Shown here: positions 17,376 to 25,744 of the stretch, one piece after another | Numbering within the stretch: position 1 is the stretch's first letter | Layout: each line of letters begins with the position of its first letter | Position numbers and translations under genes: made by a program | Source: Winogradskyella arenosi | GTDB taxonomy: Bacteria; Bacteroidota; Bacteroidia; Flavobacteriales; Flavobacteriaceae | Length of the DNA stretch: 64,000 nt | Reading direction: 5' to 3' | Assembly: GCF_003337305.1 (NCBI RefSeq) | Contig: NZ_QPJO01000002.1 | Coordinates: 62,001 to 126,000 of the forward strand | The notes under the pieces: generated by a model | Told to the model about the DNA's origin: nothing | Database searches by the model: none | Seen by the model: the letters and a program-made list of their open reading frames with translations, nothing else

Positions 17376-17473
17376 GGCTAAATTTTAATAATTAGGATAT
17401 TAAATTACTAAAATTTAGCTAGAACTTTTGAATTTTATATCTAAAAAATATAAAATTTTTGACTAATCAGTAA

Positions 17474-18184
17474 TTAGTCTTGTAAGGCAAATACCTTCTT
17501 TAATAAATCTGTAGAACGAGATGCTACTGAATTTCTAATTTCTAATTCCTCAACGGCAATCATAGTATAGACACCTTCAAGAGCTTCTGTAGTTACGTAA
17601 TCGGTTAAATCAGGATTTACATTATTTGTAAGCGGAAGATTGTTGTATTTTGAAATAAGGTTAGACCAAATTTGATCCGCACCAACTTTACTAAACGAGT
17701 TGTTGATTACAGGCTTAAATTTAGCGTAAAGCTCTGTTTTCGTTTTAGTGGTTAAATAGGTGGTTGCCGCATTATCATCGCCTAATAAAATATCTTTAGC
17801 ATCATCAAAAGTAATATCCTTAACAGCATTAACGAAAATAGGAGTCGCTTCAGATACCGCATCTTCGGCAGCTCTGTTTAAGACCTTTAAACCTTCGTCA
17901 GCTAAGCTACTTAAGCCTACTTTTCTTAACGCACTGTCTACTTTTTGTAATTCTTCTGGCAATACAATTTTTACTAATTCATTTTTAAAGAAACCATCTT
18001 CAGCAGTTAGTTTAGAAACTTGTTTTTCAATACCTAAATCTAAGGCTTCTCTTAATCCCGCAGCGATATCTGCATTTCCAAGAACATCACTTGTTCCTTG
18101 TGGTAATGAATCTACAACTTGTTGTAATTCTGCGCAAGCCATGAAATTGAAAACAATTAATAAGGCTAAAATCTTTTTGATCAT
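17474..18184 (-). CDS. DUF4197 family protein, probable lipoprotein or periplasmic
   Basis: 236 residues. A hydrophobic start (MIKKILALLIVFNFMAC) ends in Cys17, a partial lipobox FMAC. The body matches the DUF4197 pattern: DIAAGLREALDLGIEKQVSKL near 42, FFKNELVKIVLPEELQKVDSALRKVGL near 65, LNRAAEDAVSEATPIFVNAVKDITFDDAKDIL near 101, and DYVTTEALEGVYTMIAVEELEIR near 195. Its role is unknown; the fold is all-helical and the protein should face the periplasm. It has a consensus -7 element and appears to be monocistronic. Confidence 0.85.
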   Translation of the reverse strand: MIKKILALLIVFNFMACAELQQVVDSLPQGTSDVLGNADIAAGLREALDLGIEKQVSKLTAEDGFFKNELVKIVLPEELQKVDSALRKVGLSSLADEGLKVLNRAAEDAVSEATPIFVNAVKDITFDDAKDILLGDDNAATTYLTTKTKTELYAKFKPVINNSFSKVGADQIWSNLISKYNNLPLTNNVNPDLTDYVTTEALEGVYTMIAVEELEIRNSVASRSTDLLKKVFALQD

Positions 18185-18204
18185 AATGTTTGTTTTTAAG
18201 TAGT

Positions 18205-18212
18205 CAAATATA
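18205..18212 (-). promoter_or_regulatory. -7 element of the DUF4197 gene
   Basis: The minus strand reads TATATTTG, an exact TAnnTTTG. The predicted start near 18198 leaves a 14-base leader before the ATG. Confidence 0.55.
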
Positions 18213-18308
18213 ATTTATAAGGTTTTAACATTCCTAAAGGAAAAATAAACCTTAATAGGAGTTTAACATAATAGTATAGACCCTAATTTGGGGTAAGGGT
18301 CACTTTTT

Positions 18309-19163
18309 TTAAGAGAAAATAATCGTTTTATTGTTATATACCATCACTTTTCTCATGGTATGTAGTTTTATGGCGTTCGAAAGTACAATTTTTTCTAAAT
18401 CACGTCCCTTGGCAATTAAATCTTTTATAGAATTATTGTGGCTTATCTGGGCTACATTTTGTTCTATAATAGGACCCGCATCAAGCTCTTCTGTAATGTA
18501 ATGACTTGTTGAACCAATAATTTTTACCCCACGCTTATAAGCAGAATGATAAGGCTTGGCACCAACAAAGGCAGGTAAGAATGAATGGTGAATGTTTATA
18601 ATTTTATTCGGGTACTTATCAATAAGCGTCTTAGATACAATTTGCATATATCGCGCTAAAACAATAAAGTCAATTTTGTGTTGTTTTAAAAGTTCTAATT
18701 GCTTCTCCTCTGATTCTTGTTTGGTGCTTTTGGTAACAGGAACATGATAAAAAGGAATATTAAAACTATCTGCAATTGGCTTTAAATCCAGATGATTACT
18801 TAAAATAAAAGGAATTTCTAAGAAGAGCTCTCCGGAATTATAGCGTCCTAAAATATCGTAAAGACAGTGGTCGTATTTAGATACAAAGAGCGCCATTTTG
18901 GGCTTTTTTTCAGCCGCATACATCCGCCATTTCAAACTAAACTTATCAACAAGGGCATCCTTAAATACCGTTTTAAATGCCTCTATGGAAAAATCATTAG
19001 AGGTAAATTCACTTTCTAGACGCATAAAAAATATATTTTGCTCTCTATCAACATATTGGTCAATATAAACAATGTTTCCACCATTAGAAGCCATAAAGGT
19101 GGTGATGCCTGCAATTATATTGGGCTGATCTTCACAATTTATGAGTAAGGTAATTTTTTGCAT
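18309..19163 (-). CDS. purU: Formyltetrahydrofolate deformylase
   Basis: 284 residues. An ACT domain occupies 1-85 (ITLLINCEDQPNIIAGITTFMASNGGNIVYIDQYVD). The formyltransferase-like hydrolase domain follows (KPKMALFVSKYDHCLYDILGR, FIVLARYMQIVS), with the catalytic His in INIHHSFLPAFVGAKPYHSAY near 190-209 and catalytic Asp228 in HYITEELDAGPIIEQ. It releases formate from 10-formyl-THF, which balances folate one-carbon units and supplies formate to PurT-type purine synthesis. It is transcribed alone and diverges from the B12 mutase gene. Confidence 0.94.
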   Translation of the reverse strand: MQKITLLINCEDQPNIIAGITTFMASNGGNIVYIDQYVDREQNIFFMRLESEFTSNDFSIEAFKTVFKDALVDKFSLKWRMYAAEKKPKMALFVSKYDHCLYDILGRYNSGELFLEIPFILSNHLDLKPIADSFNIPFYHVPVTKSTKQESEEKQLELLKQHKIDFIVLARYMQIVSKTLIDKYPNKIINIHHSFLPAFVGAKPYHSAYKRGVKIIGSTSHYITEELDAGPIIEQNVAQISHNNSIKDLIAKGRDLEKIVLSNAIKLHTMRKVMVYNNKTIIFS

Positions 19164-19273
19164 AAAATTAATATTGGTTGAAGAGATAAAAGTAATTAAA
19201 ATTGAATGCTTTAGCGTTTTTTGATAAGTTTTAGATATTTATTAATTGATGCTAAATTTTTTTGAATATTCCT

Positions 19274-19281
19274 TAAATTTG
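19274..19281 (+). promoter_or_regulatory. -7 element of the fused mutase gene
   Basis: TAAATTTG is an exact TAnnTTTG. The predicted start near 19288 leaves a leader of about 21 bases. A -33 TTTG at the usual distance is missing. Confidence 0.5.
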
Positions 19282-19308
19282 TTCCTCATATAAGCTATAA
19301 TTTTACGA

Positions 19309-22300
19309 ATGGAACAAGTTGCACCTTACAAACCAAAATATAAAGTCCGCATAGTCACCGCTGCATCCCTCTTTGATGGGCATGATGCTGCTATAAATAT
19401 TATGCGTCGTATAATTCAATCTACAGGCGTAGAAGTGATTCATTTAGGTCATGATCGCAGTGTTGAAGAAGTGGTAAATACGGCCATACAAGAAGATGCC
19501 AATGCTATTGCCTTAACCTCTTATCAAGGCGGGCATACTGAATATTTTAAGTATATGTACGACTTGCTTAAGGAAAAAGGAGCTGGACATATTAAAATCT
19601 TCGGTGGTGGCGGTGGTGTTATCCTTCCAGAAGAAATTAAAGAACTTATGGATTATGGAATCACAAGAATCTATTCTCCAGATGACGGGCGCAGTTTGGG
19701 CTTACAAGGAATGATTAACGATTTGGTTCAGTTATCGGATTACGCCATTGGGGAGGAGCTTCATGATGAAGTGAATACCTTAACTCAAAAAGATTCTAAA
19801 GCTATTGCAAGATTAATTTCTTCCGCTGAGAACTTTCCTGACGTGGCTAAAACAGCCCTTGAAACCATTCATGAGAAAAATAAAAATTCAAAAACGCCGG
19901 TATTAGGAATCACAGGAACTGGTGGTGCGGGTAAATCGTCTTTAGTGGATGAACTTGTTCGTCGTTTCTTAATCGATTTTCCGGATAAAACCGTTGGTTT
20001 AGTTTCTGTAGATCCATCAAAACGAAAAACAGGAGGCGCGCTTTTAGGGGACCGAATCCGAATGAATGCTATTAATTCACCGCGCGTATACATGCGTAGT
20101 TTAGCAACACGTCAATCTAACTTAGCCTTGTCTAAATATGTGAATGAAGCTGTAGAGGTACTTAAAGCTGCGGAGTACGATTTAATTATTTTAGAAACCT
20201 CAGGGATCGGACAGTCAGACACCGAGATTATTGAGCATTCAGATGTGGCTTTATATGTTATGACACCAGAATTTGGGGCTGCAACACAACTTGAAAAAAT
20301 TGATATGCTCGATTTTGCCGATTTGGTAGCCATCAATAAATTTGATAAACGTGGATCTTTAGATGCCTTACGCGATGTTAAAAAACAATACATGCGTAAT
20401 AATAATCTTTGGGATATCCCGCAAGAAGATCTACCCGTTTACGGTACTATTGCCTCTCAGTTTAACGATCCAGGGATGAACACGCTTTATAAAGCAATCA
20501 TGGATACCTTAGTAGAAAAGGCCAATTCAGAATTAAAATCTACGTTTGAAATTTCACAAGAAATGAGCGAGAAGATTTTTGTAATTCCTCCTTCTCGTAC
20601 ACGTTATTTATCTGAAATTGCAGAAAGCAACCGTACTTACGACAAAACAGCGGTAGCCCAAGTAGAAGTGGCTCAGAAATTATACGGTATTTATAAAACG
20701 ATTGCCTCGGTTTGCGAGTTAACACCAGAATTGGATAAATCGGGTATCGCCGCAGAATCATTAAATTCTAGCGCGGCAGGTAATGCGGATTTTGTAAAAA
20801 TGCTTATTGCTGAATTTGATCGCATAAAGCTTAACCTTGATCCTTATAACTGGGAAGTTATTACCGGTTGGGAGGAAAAAGTAAATCGTTATAAAGCGCC
20901 AATTTATAGTTTTAAAGTTCGCGAAAAAACGATTGAGATTGAAACGCATACCACCTCTTTATCGCACAGTCAAATACCAAAAGTAGCCTTGCCAAAATAC
21001 CAGGCTTGGGGTGATATTTTAAGATGGTGTTTACAAGAAAATGTACCAGGAGAATTTCCATATACCTCAGGTTTATATCCATTTAAAAGAACCGGAGAAG
21101 ATCCGGCTAGGATGTTTGCTGGAGAAGGTGGACCAGAACGTACCAATAAACGTTTCCACTATGTAAGTATGGGCTTACCCGCTAAACGTTTGTCTACTGC
21201 TTTTGATAGTGTAACGCTTTACGGTAATGATCCCGATTTACGACCTGATATTTATGGTAAAATAGGAAATGCTGGGGTGTCTATTTGTTGTTTGGATGAT
21301 GCTAAAAAATTATACTCTGGTTTTGATTTGGCTCACGTAATGACCTCGGTAAGTATGACCATCAATGGTCCTGCCCCTATGCTATTAGGCTTTTTTATGA
21401 ATGCAGCTATTGATCAGCAATGTGAAAAATACATAAAAGAACAAGGTTTAGAACGTGAAATAGAAGCTAAAATTGCAGAAATTTATAAGGATAAAGAACG
21501 TCCTAAATATAATGGTGCTTTACCAGAAGGTAATAATGGCTTAGGCTTAATGCTTTTAGGGGTTACTGGAGATCAAGTGCTCCCAGCTGAGGTGTATGCC
21601 GAAATTAAAAAGACCACCATTGCTCAAGTTAGAGGTACTGTGCAAGCCGATATTTTAAAAGAAGATCAGGCGCAAAATACCTGTATCTTTTCTACGGAAT
21701 TTGCATTGCGTTTAATGGGGGATGTTCAGGAGTACTTTATTGAAAATAATGTTCGTAATTTCTATTCGGTATCGATTTCAGGGTATCATATTGCAGAAGC
21801 AGGGGCAAATCCTATAACGCAATTGGCCTTAACCTTGTCTAATGGATTTACCTATGTAGAGTATTATTTAAGTAGAGGGATGGATATTAATAAATTCGGA
21901 CCTAACTTATCCTTTTTCTTTTCTAACGGGATTGATCCGGAATATGCGGTTATTGGTCGTGTAGCTCGTAAAATTTGGGCTAAAGCCATGAAGCATAAAT
22001 ATGGGGCTAATGCCAGAGCGCAAATGCTAAAATATCATATTCAGACTTCAGGCCGTAGTTTGCATGCTCAAGAAATTGATTTTAATGACATTCGTACGTC
22101 GCTTCAAGCGTTGTATGCTATTTATGATAATTGTAACTCATTGCATACCAATGCTTATGATGAAGCTATTACAACCCCAACGGAAGAGTCTGTGCGTAGA
22201 GCTATGGCTATTCAGTTAATCATCAATAAAGAATTAGGTTTAGCTAAAAATGAAAATCCAATTCAAGGCTCTTTTATTATCGAAGAGCTTACGGATCTTG

Positions 22301-22725
22301 TTGAAGAAGCTGTACTTCTAGAATTTGATCGTATTACAGAACGTGGTGGTGTGTTAGGTGCCATGGAAACCATGTACCAGCGCAGTAAGATTCAAGAGGA
22401 AAGTCTTTATTATGAAACCTTAAAACACAACGGACAGTTTCCAATTATTGGTGTTAATACGTTTTTAAGCAGTAAAGGCTCTCCTACGGTGCAACCCGCT
22501 GAGGTGATTAGAGCGACTGAGGAAGAAAAACAGTTTCAAATTAAAACCTTAGAGAACTTGCATAGCGCACATCAAACCGACGCGTTGTTAAGCGAATTAC
22601 AACGTAAGGCCATTAATAATGAAAATATTTTTGAAGCCTTAATGGAAGTTTGTAAAGTGTGTTCATTAGGTCAAATTACTTCAGCTTTATTTGAGGTAGG
22701 TGGGCAATACCGAAGAAATATGTAG
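19309..22725 (+). CDS. icmF: Fused adenosylcobalamin-dependent acyl-CoA mutase with G-protein chaperone domain (IcmF type)
   Basis: 1138 residues in three parts. The B12-binding domain is at about 11-145, with axial His25 in [10 protein letters not shown] and the [12 protein letters not shown] loop. The MeaB/MeaI-like GTPase is at about 195-415, with P-loop GTGGAGKSS at 203-211, [10 protein letters not shown] near 295 and NKFDKRG at 343. The mutase TIM barrel is at about 565-1138, with [24 protein letters not shown] and [13 protein letters not shown]. This order matches IcmF, which interconverts isobutyryl- and butyryl-CoA (or related acyl-CoAs), rather than two-subunit methylmalonyl-CoA mutase. 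The B12 motif is DGHDAA, whereas the usual form is DxHxxG, so the last Gly is Ala. Substrate choice cannot be fixed by eye. Confidence 0.92.
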   Translation: MEQVAPYKPKYKVRIVTAASLFDGHDAAINIMRRIIQSTGVEVIHLGHDRSVEEVVNTAIQEDANAIALTSYQGGHTEYFKYMYDLLKEKGAGHIKIFGGGGGVILPEEIKELMDYGITRIYSPDDGRSLGLQGMINDLVQLSDYAIGEELHDEVNTLTQKDSKAIARLISSAENFPDVAKTALETIHEKNKNSKTPVLGITGTGGAGKSSLVDELVRRFLIDFPDKTVGLVSVDPSKRKTGGALLGDRIRMNAINSPRVYMRSLATRQSNLALSKYVNEAVEVLKAAEYDLIILETSGIGQSDTEIIEHSDVALYVMTPEFGAATQLEKIDMLDFADLVAINKFDKRGSLDALRDVKKQYMRNNNLWDIPQEDLPVYGTIASQFNDPGMNTLYKAIMDTLVEKANSELKSTFEISQEMSEKIFVIPPSRTRYLSEIAESNRTYDKTAVAQVEVAQKLYGIYKTIASVCELTPELDKSGIAAESLNSSAAGNADFVKMLIAEFDRIKLNLDPYNWEVITGWEEKVNRYKAPIYSFKVREKTIEIETHTTSLSHSQIPKVALPKYQAWGDILRWCLQENVPGEFPYTSGLYPFKRTGEDPARMFAGEGGPERTNKRFHYVSMGLPAKRLSTAFDSVTLYGNDPDLRPDIYGKIGNAGVSICCLDDAKKLYSGFDLAHVMTSVSMTINGPAPMLLGFFMNAAIDQQCEKYIKEQGLEREIEAKIAEIYKDKERPKYNGALPEGNNGLGLMLLGVTGDQVLPAEVYAEIKKTTIAQVRGTVQADILKEDQAQNTCIFSTEFALRLMGDVQEYFIENNVRNFYSVSISGYHIAEAGANPITQLALTLSNGFTYVEYYLSRGMDINKFGPNLSFFFSNGIDPEYAVIGRVARKIWAKAMKHKYGANARAQMLKYHIQTSGRSLHAQEIDFNDIRTSLQALYAIYDNCNSLHTNAYDEAITTPTEESVRRAMAIQLIINKELGLAKNENPIQGSFIIEELTDLVEEAVLLEFDRITERGGVLGAMETMYQRSKIQEESLYYETLKHNGQFPIIGVNTFLSSKGSPTVQPAEVIRATEEEKQFQIKTLENLHSAHQTDALLSELQRKAINNENIFEALMEVCKVCSLGQITSALFEVGGQYRRNM

Positions 22726-22794
22726 TCATGAAATGGAAGACGGTTTTTATAACAACCTTATAAATCAGCGATTATAAAAGTCATAAATAATTGT

Positions 22795-22824
22795 AAAAGC
22801 GTTTCTTTATGGAACGCTTTTTTT
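22795..22824 (+). terminator. Intrinsic terminator after the mutase gene
   Basis: AAAAGCGTTTC and GGAACGCTTTT pair around a TTTAT loop and are followed by more T. It lies between the mutase and the OsmC gene. Confidence 0.75.
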
Positions 22825-22845
22825 AATTCAAAATGAAGAACAGCT

Positions 22846-23313
22846 ATGAAGCATACGTTTAAAGCCGCAGTGCAATGGACACTAGGGGCCGAAGAAAGTA
22901 CCAAGAATCCTAGAACATTTAGCCGAAACCATGAGGTGACAATCGCTCATAAAACACAGCCATTACAAGTGTCTGCAGCAAAACCCTTTAGAGGAGATGA
23001 GGCTTTGTATAATCCTGAAGACTTGCTGTTGTCCGCTTTAACCTCGTGCCATATGATGTCTTACTTGTACGTTTGTGCTCAGCATCATATAGAAGTGTTA
23101 CACTACTCAGATAGGGCTGAAGGCGATTTAGAAGTAGCTTCAAATGGAAGTGGAAGCTTTAGAACAGTACGATTACAACCCGTGGTGACCATTAAAAATT
23201 CAGACCAAAAAGAAATCGCACTTCAACTTCATGAAAAAGCTAACGCCCTTTGTTTTATAGCGAATTCTTGCAATTTCGAAATTGTTCATAACGCCACTAT
23301 AGTGGTTGCCTAA
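22846..23313 (+). CDS. OsmC family protein (peroxide reductase type)
   Basis: 155 residues. The two family cysteines are present: Cys68 in LLLSALTSCHMMSYL and Cys142 in FIANSCNFEI, the pair that reduces organic or fatty-acid peroxides in OsmC and Ohr. The N-terminal part has FSRNHEVTIAHKT and KPFRGDEALYNPEDL before the active helix, which fits OsmC/YhfA-like rather than Ohr. Two further cysteines (77 and 136) are unusual extras. A terminator lies upstream. A Cys-rich 34-residue peptide begins 80 bases downstream and SigZ follows, so it may be part of a thiol or metal stress group. Confidence 0.88.
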   Translation: MKHTFKAAVQWTLGAEESTKNPRTFSRNHEVTIAHKTQPLQVSAAKPFRGDEALYNPEDLLLSALTSCHMMSYLYVCAQHHIEVLHYSDRAEGDLEVASNGSGSFRTVRLQPVVTIKNSDQKEIALQLHEKANALCFIANSCNFEIVHNATIVVA

Positions 23314-23393
23314 GATCTTTTGAAAAAATAATCTGTTGCTTTTGCATCTTTTTTGCTTCTGTATCGTCTATTAAGTGAACCTTAAAACGTAAA

Positions 23394-23498
23394 ATGATGA
23401 AAACTATAGATTGTAACTGCAACTGTGAAGGTTGCTCAAAAGGAAATTGTTCAAACTGTACATGTGAAAACTGTACATGTACAAATTGCAATTGTTAA
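23394..23498 (+). CDS. Metallothionein-like Cys-rich peptide, 34 aa
   Basis: Double ATG at 23394/23397, TAA at 23496-23498. The peptide MMKTIDCNCNCEGCSKG continues with Cys-Xaa-Cys and Cys-Xaa-Xaa-Cys groups to the end; 11 of 34 residues are Cys (7, 9, 11, 14, 19, 22, 24, 27, 29, 32, 34). There are no aromatic residues and no signal peptide. That is the composition of a cytosolic metallothionein binding Cu(I), Zn or Cd as a thiolate cluster. The repeat AACTGTACATGT at 23454-23465 and 23469-23480 shows a recent 15-base internal duplication adding a CTC unit. It sits between OsmC and sigZ on the same strand. It matches no named metallothionein family that I recognise; the assignment is from composition. 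Confidence 0.8.
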   Translation: MMKTIDCNCNCEGCSKGNCSNCTCENCTCTNCNC

Positions 23499-23508
23499 AT
23501 ATAAATTG

Positions 23509-23545
23509 GTCCGAATGCTTACGTTTTGTATTCGGACTGATTTTT
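23509..23545 (+). terminator. Hairpin between the Cys-rich peptide gene and sigZ
   Basis: GTCCGAATGC and GTATTCGGAC form a 10-bp stem (one G-U) with a 9-base loop, followed by TGATTTTTG. It probably ends the peptide transcript. TTTG (23525-23528) in its loop and TACATTTA (23548-23555) are 19 bases apart and could be the sigZ promoter. That would place the start at the sigZ ATG. Confidence 0.55.
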
Positions 23546-23559
23546 GTTACATTTAGAAT

Positions 23560-24099
23560 ATGACGACAAAAAGTGTTTGGGAAAACTATTCAGAAGATAT
23601 CCGACGTTTTATTTTAAGCAAAGTAAAAGACGTCGTAGCTGCGGATGATATTTTACAAGATACTTTTATTAAAGTCCACACCAAACTACACACGCTAAAG
23701 GATGATGATAAGTTGAAGGCTTGGTTGTTTTCAATTGCACGCTTTACCATTTTAGATTATTACAAAGTCCACAAATTAACTTTGCCCACGGACGATATAG
23801 AAATAGCATCAGAGCCCGGGCCAAAAGGGCATACCGAGCACGATTGCTTACGAGGTATTTTGCTCAACTTACCTAAGAAATATAGAGACCCTCTATTTTT
23901 ATCGGATATTAAAGGGCTTAAACAGCAAGAGGTGGCCCAACAATTGCATTTGGCTTTGCCTACGGTTAAATCTCAGATTCAACGTGCTAGAAAACAAATC
24001 GCTCAAGGTTTTATGGACTGTTGTGGATTTAAAATGAATGCCGATGGGCATCTTGTAGGAGAAATACAAGACAAAGCAGACTGTAAAGTTTGTCAATAA
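23560..24099 (+). CDS. sigZ: RNA polymerase sigma factor SigZ (sigma-70, ECF-like)
   Basis: 179 residues. Sigma region 2 spans about 8-72 (FILSKVKDVVAADDILQDTFIKVHTKL, KLKAWLFSIARFTILDYYK). Region 4 spans about 98-150 (LLNLPKKYRDPLFLSDIKGLKQQEVAQQLHLALPTVKSQIQRARKQI, a helix-turn-helix). A C-terminal extension holds four cysteines, Cys154-Cys155 and Cys175-x-x-Cys178 (MDCCGFKM ... DCKVCQ). This tail is characteristic of SigZ-type factors and could bind a metal or sense thiol oxidation. It would direct polymerase to a small regulon. No anti-sigma gene is adjacent, which fits direct sensing by the tail. The upstream OsmC and Cys-rich peptide genes are candidate targets, but I found no conserved promoter to prove it. 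Confidence 0.9.
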   Translation: MTTKSVWENYSEDIRRFILSKVKDVVAADDILQDTFIKVHTKLHTLKDDDKLKAWLFSIARFTILDYYKVHKLTLPTDDIEIASEPGPKGHTEHDCLRGILLNLPKKYRDPLFLSDIKGLKQQEVAQQLHLALPTVKSQIQRARKQIAQGFMDCCGFKMNADGHLVGEIQDKADCKVCQ

Positions 24100-24102
24100 T
24101 TG

Positions 24103-24110
24103 TACCTTTG
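24103..24110 (+). promoter_or_regulatory. -7 element of the DEAD-box-like gene
   Basis: TACCTTTG is an exact TAnnTTTG, four bases after the sigZ stop. The predicted start near 24117 gives a 42-base leader. It indicates that the next gene is transcribed independently of sigZ. Confidence 0.5.
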
Positions 24111-24158
24111 GCGCCTACAGTTCTATACTAAAATAGAGCCTTATTATTACATACGCAG

Positions 24159-24773
24159 ATGTCTTTCAAAAAACTACACCCTTTATTAAAAGAATCCTTA
24201 GAGAATTTAGGATTTGAAACCTCTAATGCCTTTCAGAAAAAAGCATTACCCGTATTAAAAGGTGGGGCAGACGCTTATGTTATCGCACCGAAAGACAGCG
24301 GAAAAACAACAGCATTAATAATTGCAATAATTCATAAATTAAAAGCAGCAGCTTTTGAAGATTCTCCGAGAGCTTTAGTTATTGTAAAAGACAAGAAAGA
24401 AGCCTTAGCCTTAAAAGCGGTTTTTGAAGGCTTTACGCAAACGACAGATTTAAGAGTTTATGCGCTTTATGATGAGTACGACATAGAGAAACAAAAAGAG
24501 GAGGTTTACTACGGTCAAGATATTATTATAGCGACCCCTGGACGTTTAAGTAAGCTTTATTTTTTAAATGGTATTCATTTAGGTGAAATTCAGATGTTTG
24601 CGATTGAAGATGCAGATTATTTAGGGCGTCATAATGCTTATAATCACATTTTGCGTTTATCAGAAAGCTTAGCTAAATGTCAGTTTGTGATTATGGCTGA
24701 AGAGATGAATTCAAAAATTAAGAATTATCAGAACGCCTTTATGAGTAATGCACAGCTTATAAAAGGGCGTTAA
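24159..24773 (+). CDS. Stand-alone, degenerate DEAD-box helicase N-terminal domain
   Basis: 204 residues covering only the first RecA-like domain; a full DEAD-box helicase has at least 350. The Q-motif region is LGFETSNAFQKKALPVL at 17-33. Motif I is APKDSGKTT at 43-51 (usual AxTGSGKT). Motif Ib TPGRL is at 126-130. Motif II is IEDAD at 149-153 in place of DEAD. There is no SAT motif and no helicase C-terminal domain, and the frame ends normally with no coding remnant downstream. It may bind RNA or ATP without unwinding, or act as a partner of a full helicase. I believe similar short proteins occur in other flavobacteria, which would argue against simple decay. Confidence 0.75.
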   Translation: MSFKKLHPLLKESLENLGFETSNAFQKKALPVLKGGADAYVIAPKDSGKTTALIIAIIHKLKAAAFEDSPRALVIVKDKKEALALKAVFEGFTQTTDLRVYALYDEYDIEKQKEEVYYGQDIIIATPGRLSKLYFLNGIHLGEIQMFAIEDADYLGRHNAYNHILRLSESLAKCQFVIMAEEMNSKIKNYQNAFMSNAQLIKGR

Positions 24774-24777
24774 GACC

Positions 24778-25173
24778 TTAAAAGGTCATCATCCAATGCC
24801 GCTGCATAGTTTTAAATTTTTTTAATTCACCACGAAGAATCGGTAAGTAGTCCTTGCCGTTACTATTGGCATTTTCTAATCTTCTGCAGTTGCGGTACAA
24901 GCGTGCGGTGAGCCGATCTAAACGCTCTAAATGTTTGTTTTTCTTATAAGAACATGCTTCGCGTTCTACATTTATAATTTCCGGAGCAAGATGGGTAGAT
25001 TGTTGTACAATATCGCCAGAAAAATAAATATGGTCATCTTCCTTACCATCGGAATTTAAAGCTGCTAAATCATGATTGAGATAATTAGAAATCCGTCTAG
25101 AAAGCGCAAGAATATCCATGGCCTTTTCGTAAATAGGCAAATGAGATAGTGGTGAAGGTAAATTGTAACTCAT
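24778..25173 (-). CDS. Hypothetical helical protein, 131 aa
   Basis: 131 residues, no signal peptide, rich in helix formers: LPIYEKAMDILALSRRISNYL at about 12-32, SGDIVQQSTHLAPEIINVEREACS near 52-75, LERLDRLTARLYRNCRRLENAN near 82-103, and PILRGELKKFKTMQRHWM at the end. The pattern suggests a four-helix bundle, loosely like the avd / 23S rRNA intervening-sequence protein group, but I cannot confirm that. It converges on the DEAD-box-like gene with a 4-base gap. The function is unknown. Confidence 0.6.
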   Translation of the reverse strand: MSYNLPSPLSHLPIYEKAMDILALSRRISNYLNHDLAALNSDGKEDDHIYFSGDIVQQSTHLAPEIINVEREACSYKKNKHLERLDRLTARLYRNCRRLENANSNGKDYLPILRGELKKFKTMQRHWMMTF

Positions 25174-25245
25174 AACTTCAATAGCAATTACTACGAATTT
25201 AAGAACTAATACTGAAACAGTGCTTTAGATATTAAGGTGAAATTG

Positions 25246-25253
25246 TATTTTTG
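25246..25253 (+). promoter_or_regulatory. -7 element of the Lrp/AsnC gene
   Basis: TATTTTTG is an exact match with TTTA 18 bases upstream. The predicted start near 25260 gives a 32-base leader. Confidence 0.5.
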
Positions 25254-25291
25254 CTTTAATAATGATGTAGAAATCGTTAAAGTTTATTAAA

Positions 25292-25738
25292 ATGAGCATC
25301 GATACCTTGAATTGGAAGATTTTAAAATGTCTGCAGCAGAATGCGCGCATGTCTAATGCTGAAATCGGGAGGCGTGTTGGGATTACTTCTCCGGCGGTCT
25401 CAGAACGGATTAAAAAAATGGAAGATTCGGGTGTCATACAAGGGTATACCACATTTGTATCTCCTTTTGAAGTCGGGTATCAACTCAAAGCTCTAATTAC
25501 TTTAAGAGCTTTTATGGGAATGCTTAAACCATTTTTAGAAAAGGTGAAAACCTATGATGAGGTGGTGAATTGTTATCGCATTACCGGTAATGAAAATATT
25601 GTGATGGAGGTGGTTTTAAAAAATCAAAAACACCTCGAGACATTTATTGATCAACTAATCACTTATGGCGAAACCAAAACCCAAATAGTTTTGTCTCATG
25701 TTATAAAATACAGTGAGGTGAAACCACCACTAAAATAA
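25292..25738 (+). CDS. Lrp/AsnC family transcriptional regulator
   Basis: 148 residues. An N-terminal winged helix-turn-helix at about 3-62 (LNWKILKCLQQNARMSNAEIGRRVGITSPAVSERIKKMEDSGVIQGY) is followed by the RAM effector domain at about 66-143 (LKALITLRA, VVNCYRITGNENIVMEVVL, LETFIDQLITYGETKTQIVLS). Members bind amino acids as octamers and control metabolism genes. It is the last plus-strand gene before the convergent YpdA-like gene, 6 bases away. The target is unknown. Autoregulation is common in the family. Confidence 0.93.
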   Translation: MSIDTLNWKILKCLQQNARMSNAEIGRRVGITSPAVSERIKKMEDSGVIQGYTTFVSPFEVGYQLKALITLRAFMGMLKPFLEKVKTYDEVVNCYRITGNENIVMEVVLKNQKHLETFIDQLITYGETKTQIVLSHVIKYSEVKPPLK

Positions 25739-25744
25739 ACACTT

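Noticed and set aside
17760..18203. 147-codon plus-strand frame opposite the DUF4197 gene
   Set aside because: It is the reverse of a well-matched family protein and its composition (Ser/Ala/Lys runs) is that of an antisense shadow.
23297..23491. 64-codon minus-strand frame with repeated VQF residues over the Cys-rich peptide gene
   Set aside because: The repeats are the reverse complement of Cys codons. The plus-strand Cys-rich frame lies between co-oriented genes and is far more plausible.
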